Part shown: piece after piece, positions 8,326 through 16,770 of the stretch
Layout of the letters: each line of letters opens with the position of its first letter
Numbering within the stretch: position 1 is the first letter of the stretch
NCBI RefSeq assembly: GCF_000420305.1
Contig: NZ_ATUR01000008.1
Coordinates: 62,001-126,000 of the forward strand
DNA from: Novosphingopyxis baekryungensis DSM 16222
Lineage (GTDB): Bacteria; Pseudomonadota; Alphaproteobacteria; Sphingomonadales; Sphingomonadaceae
Length of the DNA stretch: 64,000 bases
Direction of reading: 5' to 3'
Notes under the pieces: generated by a model
What the model was told of the DNA's origin: nothing
Database searches by the model: none
What the model saw: only the letters and a program-made list of their open reading frames with translations
Made by a program: the position numbers and the translations under genes

Positions 8326-9267
8326 TTATTCCAGAAACCGGTAGTCTTGCTCGATAGCAGCCGCCACGGCCGCATTCTGATCAAGAAAACCGTTGAGAAA
8401 TTCGTGCAGGCCTTCGTCGAAGACCGCTTCGATACTGCTGTTGCGCAGCATGCCCGCAATGGTGCGGGCCTTGGCACAACTGTCCAGCTCTTCGCCATAT
8501 TCCGCTGCGATCTCATTCGTGCAGTTGGCAATATTGTCATAGCAAAAAGCCAGACTGCGCGGCAGCTGCCGATTGAAGAGCAGGAATTCGGTGATCGAGC
8601 GCGCCGTCGGCTCGCCGCCCACTGCCCAGCGATAGGCACTGTGCGCGGATACGGAGCGCAGGATCGTCTCCCACTGCACATTGTCGAAGCTGGAGCCGAC
8701 GCTGATCGACGACGGCAGAAGTACGAAATATTTTACGTCCACGATCCGTGCCGTGCTGTCCGCCCGCTCGATAAAGGTGCCGAGACGAGCAAAATGAAAA
8801 CCGTCATTGCGCAGCAGCGTGCCGAGCATCGCGCCGCGCACCAAGGCGCTTTGACGACGAATCAGATCGATCATGTCCGGCAGATCGCGGTCCGCAACTG
8901 GCGCGGCCAGCGCGTCTTTCAACGTCATCCAGCATTCGTTGACCGATTCCCACACTTCACGGGTGAGCGCGGTGCGCACAAGACGGGCATTGTCGCGTGC
9001 CATCTTGACCACGCTGAGCACACTCGATGGGTTTTCGCGGTCCCGCAGCATCCAGTCAATGATCTGCGATTGCCGGAATTCGTCATATTTGCGGCGATAG
9101 GCTGACCGCCCGCCAGCGGTGGTGAGCACGGACGCCCACTCCTCGCTTGCTGCGGAACTGCGCGTCATCGCAATGCGTAAACCCGCTTCGAGCAGCCGCG
9201 CATAATTTTCGCTGCGCTCCATGTACCGGGCCATCCAATAAAGGCCCCCTGCTGTTTTCCCTAGCAT
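8326..9267 (-). CDS. Alpha-E domain protein (COG2307, DUF403)
   Basis: All-helical protein of 313 residues, the standard length for the family named for a conserved Glu-Arg motif, visible at the start as WMARYMERSENYARLLEAG. Other conserved pieces are TWSS-like positions replaced by VTMTLKD-type helices, FHFARLGTFIERADSTARI and ARSITEFLLFNRQLPRS. Its biochemical role is unknown; it always travels with circularly permuted ATP-grasp proteins. GGAGGAA, formed by the last codons of the upstream ATP-grasp gene, lies 6 bases before the ATG, so the two genes are tightly coupled (3-base gap). Confidence 0.94.
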   Translation of the reverse strand: MLGKTAGGLYWMARYMERSENYARLLEAGLRIAMTRSSAASEEWASVLTTAGGRSAYRRKYDEFRQSQIIDWMLRDRENPSSVLSVVKMARDNARLVRTALTREVWESVNECWMTLKDALAAPVADRDLPDMIDLIRRQSALVRGAMLGTLLRNDGFHFARLGTFIERADSTARIVDVKYFVLLPSSISVGSSFDNVQWETILRSVSAHSAYRWAVGGEPTARSITEFLLFNRQLPRSLAFCYDNIANCTNEIAAEYGEELDSCAKARTIAGMLRNSSIEAVFDEGLHEFLNGFLDQNAAVAAAIEQDYRFLE

Positions 9268-9270
9268 CGC

Positions 9271-10668
9271 TTATTCCTCCAGCACCCAAGTGTCCTTGGT
9301 GCCGCCTCCCTGACTGCTGTTCACCACCAGTGACCCCTCGGTCATCGCCACGCGGGTGAGACCGCCCGGCGTGATGTCGATACCCGCCGGCGAAACCAGC
9401 ACGAAGGGACGCAGATCGACATGCCGCGGCGCCAGTCCGCTGTCGGCAAAGATCGGCACGGTAGAAAGCGACAGCGTGGGCTGCGCGATATAGCCTTCCG
9501 GCTTGGCCTTCAGCTTGGCGCGGAATTCCTCCACCTCGGCAGCGGTCGCCGCCGGGCCAACGAGCATGCCATAGCCGCCCGATCCATGCACCTCCTTCAC
9601 CACCAGCTCGGCCAGATTGTCGAGCACATATTGCAGGCTTTCCGGATCGGAGCAGCGCCATGTTTCCACATTTTTCAGGATCGGCGCCTCGCCAGTATAG
9701 AAGCGGACGATCTCGGGCATGTAGCTGTAGATCGCCTTGTCGTCTGAAATGCCGGTGCCCGGCGCATTGGCAATGGTGATGCCGCCGGAACGATAGACAT
9801 CCATGATGCCTGGCACGCCCAGCAGCGAATCCGGATTGAAGTTCAGCGGATCGAGGAAATCATCGTCGATCCGGCGATAGAGCACGTCGACCGGCTCATA
9901 GCCGCGCGTGGTGCGCATCGCGATCTTGCCGTTGGTAACGCGCAAGTCATGGCCTTCGACAAGCTCGACGCCCATCTGATCGGCCAGAAAGCTGTGCTCG
10001 AAATAGGCACTGTTGTGAATGCCCGGCGTCAATACGGCAACGCGTGGCTTGCCCTCACAGCGCGGCGGGGCGCAGGCAGCAAGCGACCGGCGTAGCGACT
10101 GCGGATAGTCCGACACCCGCTGGACCGGCACCTTCGCAAACAGCTCAGGAAAAATCTGCAGCATCGTCTCGCGATTTTCCAGCATGTAGCTGACGCCAGA
10201 CGGTGTGCGGGCATTGTCTTCCAACACGAAGAACTCATCATCACCGGTCCGCACGATATCGGTGCCGACAATGTGGGTATAGATATCGCCGGGCGGGGAC
10301 ACGCCGACCATATTGGGCAGATAGGCCTCGTTATTGGCGATCAGCTGCCACGGCACCTTGCCGGCCCGCAGGATTTCCTGGCGATGATAAATGTCGTGAA
10401 GGAACGCGTTCAGCGCACGCACCCGCTGCTCGATACCGCGCGAAAGCTTGCGCCATTCGCGGGCGGACAAAATGCGCGGGATAATATCGAAAGGAATGAG
10501 GCGCTCTTCGGCCTCTTCGCGTCCGTACACGTTGAACGTGATGCCGGTGCGGCGAAAAAAGCCTTCGGCCTGCTCAGACTTTCGGTTGAGCCTGCCGGCG
10601 TCTTCGGAATCGAACCATTGCCGATATTCCTGATATGGCTCGCGTGTTGCGTCGCCACTCCCTAGCAT
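9271..10668 (-). CDS. Circularly permuted type 2 ATP-grasp protein (COG2308)
   Basis: At least 465 residues, the first gene of the Anbu operon. Family blocks include FNVYGREEAEERLIPFD, PRILSAREWRKLSRGIEQR, FVLEDNARTPSGVSYMLENR, the ATP-binding SDDKAIYSYMPEIVRFYTGE and the Gly-rich VKEVHGSGGYGMLVGP. ATP-grasp enzymes join a carboxylate to an amine through an acyl phosphate, so a peptide or amide ligase is likely; the substrate is unknown. The start is problematic. The first in-frame ATG (10668) removes the residues NDLFDE that continue the family N-terminus upstream. A possible ribosome site (AGGGGA, near 10692) is 18 bases away from that ATG but about 6 bases from an in-frame CTG at 10683. 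Confidence 0.93.
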   Translation of the reverse strand: MLGSGDATREPYQEYRQWFDSEDAGRLNRKSEQAEGFFRRTGITFNVYGREEAEERLIPFDIIPRILSAREWRKLSRGIEQRVRALNAFLHDIYHRQEILRAGKVPWQLIANNEAYLPNMVGVSPPGDIYTHIVGTDIVRTGDDEFFVLEDNARTPSGVSYMLENRETMLQIFPELFAKVPVQRVSDYPQSLRRSLAACAPPRCEGKPRVAVLTPGIHNSAYFEHSFLADQMGVELVEGHDLRVTNGKIAMRTTRGYEPVDVLYRRIDDDFLDPLNFNPDSLLGVPGIMDVYRSGGITIANAPGTGISDDKAIYSYMPEIVRFYTGEAPILKNVETWRCSDPESLQYVLDNLAELVVKEVHGSGGYGMLVGPAATAAEVEEFRAKLKAKPEGYIAQPTLSLSTVPIFADSGLAPRHVDLRPFVLVSPAGIDITPGGLTRVAMTEGSLVVNSSQGGGTKDTWVLEE

Positions 10669-10824
10669 TTCATCGAACAGATCGTTTCCCCTTTGGTGGC
10701 TTGAGAGAATGACGGTCGTTTCGCCGCCGTGTCGATTAACCTACGCTTGGACTGGCGGACAGTTCCGGCATACCGGCTCTCCCGGCCATTGCGCCCGCCG
10801 CCCACCCGTGGGATGGCCCGGATC

Positions 10825-11004
10825 ATGAGTGATAAATTCGAACGACACAAGCAGCCCTGGACTCCGGACGAGCTGCAGGCGCTGCACCGGCTGGCGGCCA
10901 AGGGGATGGGCCTGAAGGCCATCGCCAAGGCGCTCACCCGCAGCGAGGAATCGATCAAGGCCCGCGCCAAGCAGGACAAGCTTAAGATTGCCAAGAAGCG
11001 CTGA
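10825..11004 (+). CDS. Small HTH/Myb-like DNA-binding protein
   Basis: Protein of 59 residues: a basic head (MSDKFERHKQPW), then a predicted helix-turn-helix covering TPDELQALHRLAAKGMGLKAI and AKALTRSEESIKARAKQ, and a Lys-rich tail. The Trp followed by three helices resembles SANT/Myb or SigA-region-4 style DNA-binding folds. I chose ATG 10825 because the sequence before it (rich in Pro and Arg) looks untranslated. The flavoprotein gene starts 5 bases after its stop, so the two are cotranscribed. Its target is unknown. Confidence 0.65.
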   Translation: MSDKFERHKQPWTPDELQALHRLAAKGMGLKAIAKALTRSEESIKARAKQDKLKIAKKR

Positions 11005-11009
11005 CCGTC

Positions 11010-12191
11010 GTGGAAGGCTATGACGCCATCGTGCTGGGGGCGGGCGCAGCGGGCCTGATGTGCGCGGCGCGTGCCGGGCAGCGGGGCAAGCGCGTGGCGC
11101 TGATCGATCATGCCGATCGCGTCGGCAAGAAAATCCTGATTTCCGGCGGCGGGCGCTGCAATTTCACCAATATCCACACCGCTGCGGACCGCTACCTTTC
11201 CGCCAACCGCCATTTCGCCAAGTCCGCCTTGGCCCGCTACACCGCGCAGGATTTCATCGATCTGGTGAACGCCTATGACATTGCCTGGCATGAGAAGACG
11301 CTGGGGCAGCTGTTCTGCGACGGATCGGCCAAGCAGATCGTCGAGATGCTGCTGGAGGAATGCGCCAAGGGCGGCGTGGACGTGCTGCTCGGCGCGGCTC
11401 CGGGGGCGGTGGCACATGCCGACGGGCAGTTCACCGTCACGCTCGGCAATCGCCAGCTCGCTGCCCCAGCATGCGTGATCGCCACCGGCGGGCCATCGAT
11501 CCCCAAAATGGGTGCGACCGGCTTTGCCTATGATCTGGCCCGGCAGTTCGGGCTCAAGATCGTTGAGCCACGTCCGGCGCTCGTGCCGCTGACGCTGGGC
11601 GGCGAAGATGTGCTGTTCCGCGCGCTCTCCGGCGTGGCCGCGCCGGTCGAGGCCGGCTGTGGCAAGACGGCGTTTCGCGAGGCGGCCTTGTTCACCCATC
11701 GCGGGCTGTCCGGCCCGGCCATCCTGCAGATCAGCAGCTATTGGCGGCCTGGCGACAGCGTGCGCATCGATTTTCTGCCCGATCGCGGCTCGGATTGGCT
11801 GATCGAGGCCAAGCGCACTCAGCCGCGCACCACCATCAAACGGCATCTTGGGGAAGCCCTTCCCGCCCGCCTTGCCGAGACGCTGGCCGAGCGGATCGGC
11901 GAGACCGGCGAGCTGGCCAATATCGCGGACCGCAAGCTGGAGAGCGTCGCGCGGCAGTTGGCCCACTGGACCTTTGTGCCCAATGGCAGCGAAGGCTTTG
12001 CCAAGGCGGAAGTCACCGCCGGAGGTATCGCCACCACCGGCCTGTCTTCCCAGACGATGGAGGCCAAGGCGATGCCCGGCCTCTATGCGATTGGCGAGGC
12101 GGTGGACGTCACCGGCTGGCTGGGCGGCTATAATTTCCAATGGGCCTGGGCCAGCGGCGTGGCGGCAGGCGAGGCCATCGGGGCAGACTGA
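11010..12191 (+). CDS. HI0933/BaiN-family FAD-dependent oxidoreductase
   Basis: Flavoprotein of 393 residues (TIGR00275 family). The N-terminal Rossmann motif is YDAIVLGAGAAGLMCAARAG, followed by the family signature KILISGGGRCNFTN. The second FAD motif CVIATGGPSIPKMGATGFAY and the C-terminal GLYAIGEAVDVTGWLGGYNF (FAD-binding, split here) are complete. Members are putative dehydrogenases; one (BaiN) acts in gut bile-acid dehydroxylation, but most have no known substrate. It starts with GTG immediately after the small HTH gene. It is cytosolic, and nothing in the sequence suggests the substrate. Confidence 0.9.
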   Translation: MEGYDAIVLGAGAAGLMCAARAGQRGKRVALIDHADRVGKKILISGGGRCNFTNIHTAADRYLSANRHFAKSALARYTAQDFIDLVNAYDIAWHEKTLGQLFCDGSAKQIVEMLLEECAKGGVDVLLGAAPGAVAHADGQFTVTLGNRQLAAPACVIATGGPSIPKMGATGFAYDLARQFGLKIVEPRPALVPLTLGGEDVLFRALSGVAAPVEAGCGKTAFREAALFTHRGLSGPAILQISSYWRPGDSVRIDFLPDRGSDWLIEAKRTQPRTTIKRHLGEALPARLAETLAERIGETGELANIADRKLESVARQLAHWTFVPNGSEGFAKAEVTAGGIATTGLSSQTMEAKAMPGLYAIGEAVDVTGWLGGYNFQWAWASGVAAGEAIGAD

Positions 12192-12235
12192 ACAGCCCGC
12201 TTTCGCTGCAACGCACAAAATGCTAGGCGCGCGCC

Positions 12236-14119
12236 GTGCTTAGTCTCAACGCCATAACCGTCCGCCTTGGTGGGCGCCTGATCCTCGATGGAGCGAAGGC
12301 CGCGCTGCCGCCCGGCTCGCGCGTCGGCCTTGTCGGCCGCAATGGCGCGGGCAAGACCACGCTGGTGCGCGTCATCGCCGGATCGCTCGACCCCGACAGC
12401 GGCACCGCCGATATGCCCAAAGGCACCCGGCTGGGCTATGTGGCGCAAGAGGCCCCCGGCGGCACCACCACGCCGTTCGAGGAGGTGTTGAACGCCGATG
12501 CCGAGCGCGCCGCGCTGATGGAAGAAAGCGAGGATGGCGACGCGATCAGCCCCGAGCGTCTGGCCGAAGTGCATGAGCGGCTGATCGCCATCGACGCCTA
12601 TAGCGCGCCATCGCGCGCCGCCCGTATTCTAGCCGGTCTGGGGTTCGATGAGGACGCACAGCACCGTGCGCTGGACAGTTTCTCCGGCGGCTGGCGGATG
12701 CGCGTGGCCCTGGCCTCGCTGCTGTTCTCCGCGCCCGACGTGCTGCTGCTCGACGAACCATCGAATCATCTCGATCTGGAAGCGGTGCTGTGGCTGGAGG
12801 ATTTCCTCAAAAGCTATGCCGGCACCATATTGCTGGTCAGCCATGAGCGCGACTTTCTCAACAATGTGGTCGATCACATCCTGCATCTGGAGCGCGGCCA
12901 GCTGACGCTCTATCCCGGCGGCTATGACGCGTTCGAACGGCAGCGCGCCGAGCGTCAGGCCCAGCTCGCCTCCGCCAAGGCCAAGCAGGATATCGAGCGG
13001 GACAAGCTGAAGGATTTCGTCGCCCGCAACTCCGCCCGTGCATCGACCGCCAAACAGGCCCAGTCGCGCGCCAAGGCGCTGGCCCGCATGCAACCGATTG
13101 CCGAGCTCGTCGACGATCCCTCATTGAGCTTCGACTTTCCAGATCCAGGCGAATTGCGCCCACCGCTGATCACGCTGGATATGGCCAGCGTCGGCTATAC
13201 CGAGGAGCCGATCCTTAGCCGGCTCAATCTGCGGCTCGATCCGGACGATCGCATCGCGCTCCTTGGTCGCAACGGCAACGGCAAGACCACGCTCGCCCGC
13301 CTGCTCGCCGCGCAGCTGGAGCCGATGGACGGCGAGATCAATATGAGCGGCAAGATGCGCGTGGGCTATTTCACGCAATATCAGGTGGAGGAGCTCGATC
13401 GCGACGAAACCCCGCTGACGCACATGCAGCGGCTGATGAAAGGCGAAACGCCGAGCAAGGTGCGCGCGCAGCTGGGCCGCTTCGGCTTTGGCCCGGACAA
13501 GGCGATGACGCTGGTCGGCAAGCTGTCCGGCGGGGAGCGCGCACGCCTCGCGCTGGCGCTGATCACGCGCGACGCGCCGCACATGCTGATCCTCGATGAG
13601 CCGACCAACCATCTCGACGTCGATGCGCGCGAGGCACTGATCCAGGCGCTCACCGCTTTTCAGGGTGCCGTGGTGATCGTCAGCCATGACCGGCACATGC
13701 TGGAAATGACCGCCGACCGACTGGTGCTGGTCGACAGCGGCACGGCCAGCGAGTTCGATGGATCGATCGACGATTATATCGGCTTCGTGCTGGCCAAGGA
13801 GCCCGCGAACGAGGGCAAGAAGTCCAGCGAGCCGAAAATGAGCAAGAAGGAAGCCCGCCAGGCCGCCGCCCAGCAGCGCGAGAAGAACAAGGGCCTGCGG
13901 GATGCCGCCAAGAAGGCCGAGGCTGCGCTCGCCAAATTGACCGCCACCCGCAGCGCGATCGACAAGGCGATGTTCGATCCCGCCAGCGCAACCGGAGAGC
14001 TGGCCAATCTCAACATGACCGAGCTGATGAAAAAGCGCGGCGAAACCGAGAAAAAGATCTCGGCTGCCGAAGCCAGCTGGATCGAGGCCAATGAAAAGTT
14101 GGAAAGCATTCCCGCCTGA
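12236..14119 (+). CDS. ABC-F family ATPase (Uup-like)
   Basis: Protein of 627 residues with two ABC ATPase domains and no membrane domain, the ABC-F layout of ribosome-associated translation factors. Domain 1 has Walker A GLVGRNGAGKTTL, signature FSGGWRMRVALA and Walker B VLLLDEPSNHLD. Domain 2 has ALLGRNGNGKTTL, LSGGERARLALAL and LILDEPTNHLD. The interdomain linker (about 240-290) is charged and helical. The C-terminus (about 525-627) is a Lys/Glu/Ala-rich coiled coil as in Uup, which is linked to ribosome or branched-DNA transactions. It starts with GTG 44 bases after the flavoprotein gene. An antibiotic-resistance role is not indicated. Confidence 0.93.
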   Translation: MLSLNAITVRLGGRLILDGAKAALPPGSRVGLVGRNGAGKTTLVRVIAGSLDPDSGTADMPKGTRLGYVAQEAPGGTTTPFEEVLNADAERAALMEESEDGDAISPERLAEVHERLIAIDAYSAPSRAARILAGLGFDEDAQHRALDSFSGGWRMRVALASLLFSAPDVLLLDEPSNHLDLEAVLWLEDFLKSYAGTILLVSHERDFLNNVVDHILHLERGQLTLYPGGYDAFERQRAERQAQLASAKAKQDIERDKLKDFVARNSARASTAKQAQSRAKALARMQPIAELVDDPSLSFDFPDPGELRPPLITLDMASVGYTEEPILSRLNLRLDPDDRIALLGRNGNGKTTLARLLAAQLEPMDGEINMSGKMRVGYFTQYQVEELDRDETPLTHMQRLMKGETPSKVRAQLGRFGFGPDKAMTLVGKLSGGERARLALALITRDAPHMLILDEPTNHLDVDAREALIQALTAFQGAVVIVSHDRHMLEMTADRLVLVDSGTASEFDGSIDDYIGFVLAKEPANEGKKSSEPKMSKKEARQAAAQQREKNKGLRDAAKKAEAALAKLTATRSAIDKAMFDPASATGELANLNMTELMKKRGETEKKISAAEASWIEANEKLESIPA

Positions 14120-14199
14120 TCATTTTGCCATCCGTTTGCTTTTTCTGACTATTTTCGACAGAATATCTCTCATGGATTAAAGTCCGGGAGATAGACCAA

Positions 14200-14604
14200 G
14201 TGATTACAGTATCGGTCGACCATGCGCGCAAAACAGTCATCGCACGTATGTCCGGCTTCCTGTCCACCGAAGATGTCGAGGCGTTCGCGCGCAAGGAGCA
14301 GGAAGCCGTCGAATCGATGGACCTTGGCTCCGGCCAGTTCTACCTTCTGATCGATACGGCCGAGGCCATCATCCAGCCGCAGGACGTCGTTGCGGCATTT
14401 CAGCATCTTGTTCAAAATGCCGTCTATAAGGCGGCGCGGATTGCGGTTGCCCGGCACGGTTCGCTCACCAAGATGCAGACCGAACGTATTCTGCGCGTTC
14501 GGGGCGATGCCGCAATGTTCGAAACATTGGCGGAGGCGGAGGAATGGCTGTTCTCCGAGCCGCTCGGCGCAGACAAGGATGGACCGCGCAGCCGGGACGA
14601 CTGA
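14200..14604 (+). CDS. SpoIIAA/STAS-like small protein
   Basis: Protein of 134 residues with the alternating strand-helix pattern of SpoIIAA-like (STAS/SEC14-type) proteins. It has an opening strand (ITVSVDHARKTVIARMSGFL), a helix over EDVEAFARKEQEAVES, the strand FYLLIDTAEAI, and a final helix MFETLAEAEEWLF. The C-terminal tail is charged and disordered. No enzyme residues are recognisable, and homologous proteins are mostly unstudied. A GTG start at 14200 is preceded by GGGAGA 8 bases upstream, a good ribosome site. The gene stands alone between the ABC-F and M1 peptidase genes. Confidence 0.75.
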   Translation: MITVSVDHARKTVIARMSGFLSTEDVEAFARKEQEAVESMDLGSGQFYLLIDTAEAIIQPQDVVAAFQHLVQNAVYKAARIAVARHGSLTKMQTERILRVRGDAAMFETLAEAEEWLFSEPLGADKDGPRSRDD

Positions 14605-14718
14605 TCCCCGCTCCCGGTTTCAGCCAAGGTAAATCCAGACCATTCTAGGGTTTTGGACAAAGCGGCGCTGTGTCTATGGTCAGCGCTTGCGCCCGCAACA
14701 GCCGAACAGGATTTTTTC

Positions 14719-16611
14719 ATGCGATCTTTCATATCCGCCGCCGCCCTCCTTCTCCTGACCGGCGTCAGCAGCATGGCGCTGGCACAGGACGCGCAGCCAA
14801 TGGCTGATGGCGCGCAATCCGCCAGCTTCGCCGACGACGTCTGGACCTATGCCGAACCGGAAACCGCGCGGGTGTCGCATGTCGATCTCGATCTCGTCGC
14901 CGATTTCGAGAATAAGCGCGTGTACGGCACGGCGGTTCTCGATATCGTGGCCGAGCCGGGCGCACAGAGCGTGGTGCTGGATGACAAAGGCCTGCGGATC
15001 GACCTTGTGACCGATATGGATGGCACGCCGCTGCCGATCAGCGTGGGCGAGCAGGACGAGATGCTGGGCGCGCCGCTGCGGATAAGGCTGAACGGCAACA
15101 GCAAAATCAAGATCAGCTACGCCAGCGCGCCGGGTGCCGAGGCGCTGCAATGGCTGCCGAAGGAAGCCACGGCGGGCGGCGAGAAGCCCTATCTGTTCAG
15201 CCAGGGCCAGCCGATCAACAATCGCAGCTGGATTCCCACGCAGGACAGCCCCGGCATCCGCCAGACCTGGGAGGCACGCATCACCGTGCCCCAGGGCCTG
15301 GTCGCGGTGATGAGCGGCGACAAGCTGACCCCCGATGGAGTACCGACCGCCGATGGCCGGGTGAGCTATCGCTTCAAGATGGACAACGCCGTGCCGCCCT
15401 ATCTGATCGCGCTGGCGGTGGGAGATCTGGCGTTCAAACCGCTGGGGCCGAATAGCGGCGTGTATACCGAGGTGGCCATGCTCGATGCCGCTGCGGACGA
15501 GTTTCAGGATGTCGAAAAAATGATTGCCGCGGCGGAAGACCTGTACGGCCCTTATCGCTGGGGCCGCTACGACATGCTCGTCCTGCCGCCAAGCTTTCCC
15601 TATGGCGGCATGGAAAATCCCACGCTGACCTTCCTCACCCCCACCATCATCACCGGCGATCGCAGCAACACCGATGTCGTGGCGCATGAGCTGGCGCATA
15701 GCTGGTCCGGCAATCTGGTGACCAACGCCACCTGGTCGGACAGCTGGCTGAACGAAGGCTTCACCACCTATTTCGAGAACCGCATCATGGAGGCGGTCTA
15801 TGGCAAGGACCGCGCGGCGCTCTACGCCGATCTGGATTACGGCACCATGCTGAGCGATATTGCGGCAGCGGGCGGCATGGACGCGCCCGCCACCCGCCTG
15901 CACGGCGATCCGGGCGAAACCGCCGGGCAGCTCGATTATTTCAAGGGCTCCACCTTTTTGCGCACCATCGAAAAGGCTGTCGGTCGGGACCGGTTCGACG
16001 CCTATCTGCGCGGCTATTTCGATCGCTTCGCTTTCCAGCCGCAGACCACGGCGGGCTTTCTGACCGATCTGCGCGCACATCTGATCAAGGGCGATGCCGC
16101 GCTGGAGCGCGAGTTGAAGCTGGACCAGTGGGCCTATCAGCCGGGCCTCCCCGATAATGCCGTGCATATCCAGTCCGCCACGCTGGCGCAGGTCGACAGG
16201 GAACTGGCCGCGTTCAATGCGGGCGGGCCGGTATCGGCGGTGGATACACAGGGCTGGAGTACCCAGCAGTGGATGCGCTTCCTGCGCGGCATTCCCAGGG
16301 AGCAGAGCGCGGCGCGGCTGCAGGAACTGGACGAAGGGCTGAACCTGTCCGGCAATGGCAATGCCTATGTCCGCTCCGCCTGGTACGAGATCGCGATTGC
16401 CAATCGCTACGATCCTGCCGTGCCGAGCCTGAAGCAATATCTCACCACGGTGGGCCGCATGCTGCTGATCCGCCCGCTCTATCAGGGGCTGGCCGCACAG
16501 GGCAGCTGGGGACGGCCGATCGCCACGGACGCGTTTGCGCAGGCGAAATCGGGCTATCATCCGATGACGGCCGCCATGACCGAGCGGATTCTGGCCGAAC
16601 CGACAAATTGA
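14719..16611 (+). CDS. Secreted M1-family zinc metallopeptidase (aminopeptidase)
   Basis: Exported peptidase of 630 residues that should trim N-terminal amino acids from peptides in the periplasm. A clean signal peptide (MRSFISAAALLLLTGVSSMALAQ in parts) ends near residue 23. The M1 exopeptidase motif GGMEN is at 296-300. The zinc site HELAH is at 323-327, with the third ligand Glu346 in WLNEGFTTYFENR. The C-terminal helical domain resembles leukotriene-A4-hydrolase-like M1 enzymes. I chose ATG 14719 because it gives the signal peptide; the open frame upstream from 14653 is untranslated leader. A perfect inverted repeat follows the stop. Confidence 0.94.
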   Translation: MRSFISAAALLLLTGVSSMALAQDAQPMADGAQSASFADDVWTYAEPETARVSHVDLDLVADFENKRVYGTAVLDIVAEPGAQSVVLDDKGLRIDLVTDMDGTPLPISVGEQDEMLGAPLRIRLNGNSKIKISYASAPGAEALQWLPKEATAGGEKPYLFSQGQPINNRSWIPTQDSPGIRQTWEARITVPQGLVAVMSGDKLTPDGVPTADGRVSYRFKMDNAVPPYLIALAVGDLAFKPLGPNSGVYTEVAMLDAAADEFQDVEKMIAAAEDLYGPYRWGRYDMLVLPPSFPYGGMENPTLTFLTPTIITGDRSNTDVVAHELAHSWSGNLVTNATWSDSWLNEGFTTYFENRIMEAVYGKDRAALYADLDYGTMLSDIAAAGGMDAPATRLHGDPGETAGQLDYFKGSTFLRTIEKAVGRDRFDAYLRGYFDRFAFQPQTTAGFLTDLRAHLIKGDAALERELKLDQWAYQPGLPDNAVHIQSATLAQVDRELAAFNAGGPVSAVDTQGWSTQQWMRFLRGIPREQSAARLQELDEGLNLSGNGNAYVRSAWYEIAIANRYDPAVPSLKQYLTTVGRMLLIRPLYQGLAAQGSWGRPIATDAFAQAKSGYHPMTAAMTERILAEPTN

Positions 16612-16626
16612 ACGAACCCGCGAAGC

Positions 16627-16654
16627 GTTCAGGAAAGTGCATCCTTTCCTGAAC
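16627..16654. terminator. Perfect 11-bp inverted repeat after the M1 peptidase gene
   Basis: GTTCAGGAAAG pairs perfectly with CTTTCCTGAAC around the loop TGCATC. It begins 16 bases after the M1 stop. No T-run follows, so it may be a rho-independent-like 3' end, an mRNA-stabilising hairpin or an operator for the RcnB-like gene that follows. Confidence 0.5.
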
Positions 16655-16770
16655 ATTTCCGGATGGTTCAGCAACAGGTCAGCCGCTCTGGATGAAAAGG
16701 ATACAGGCAAGGGCGATATGGGATTGCCCGCATGCGGCGGATGGGTCTGCCGATATAGAAGGAGCAGATC

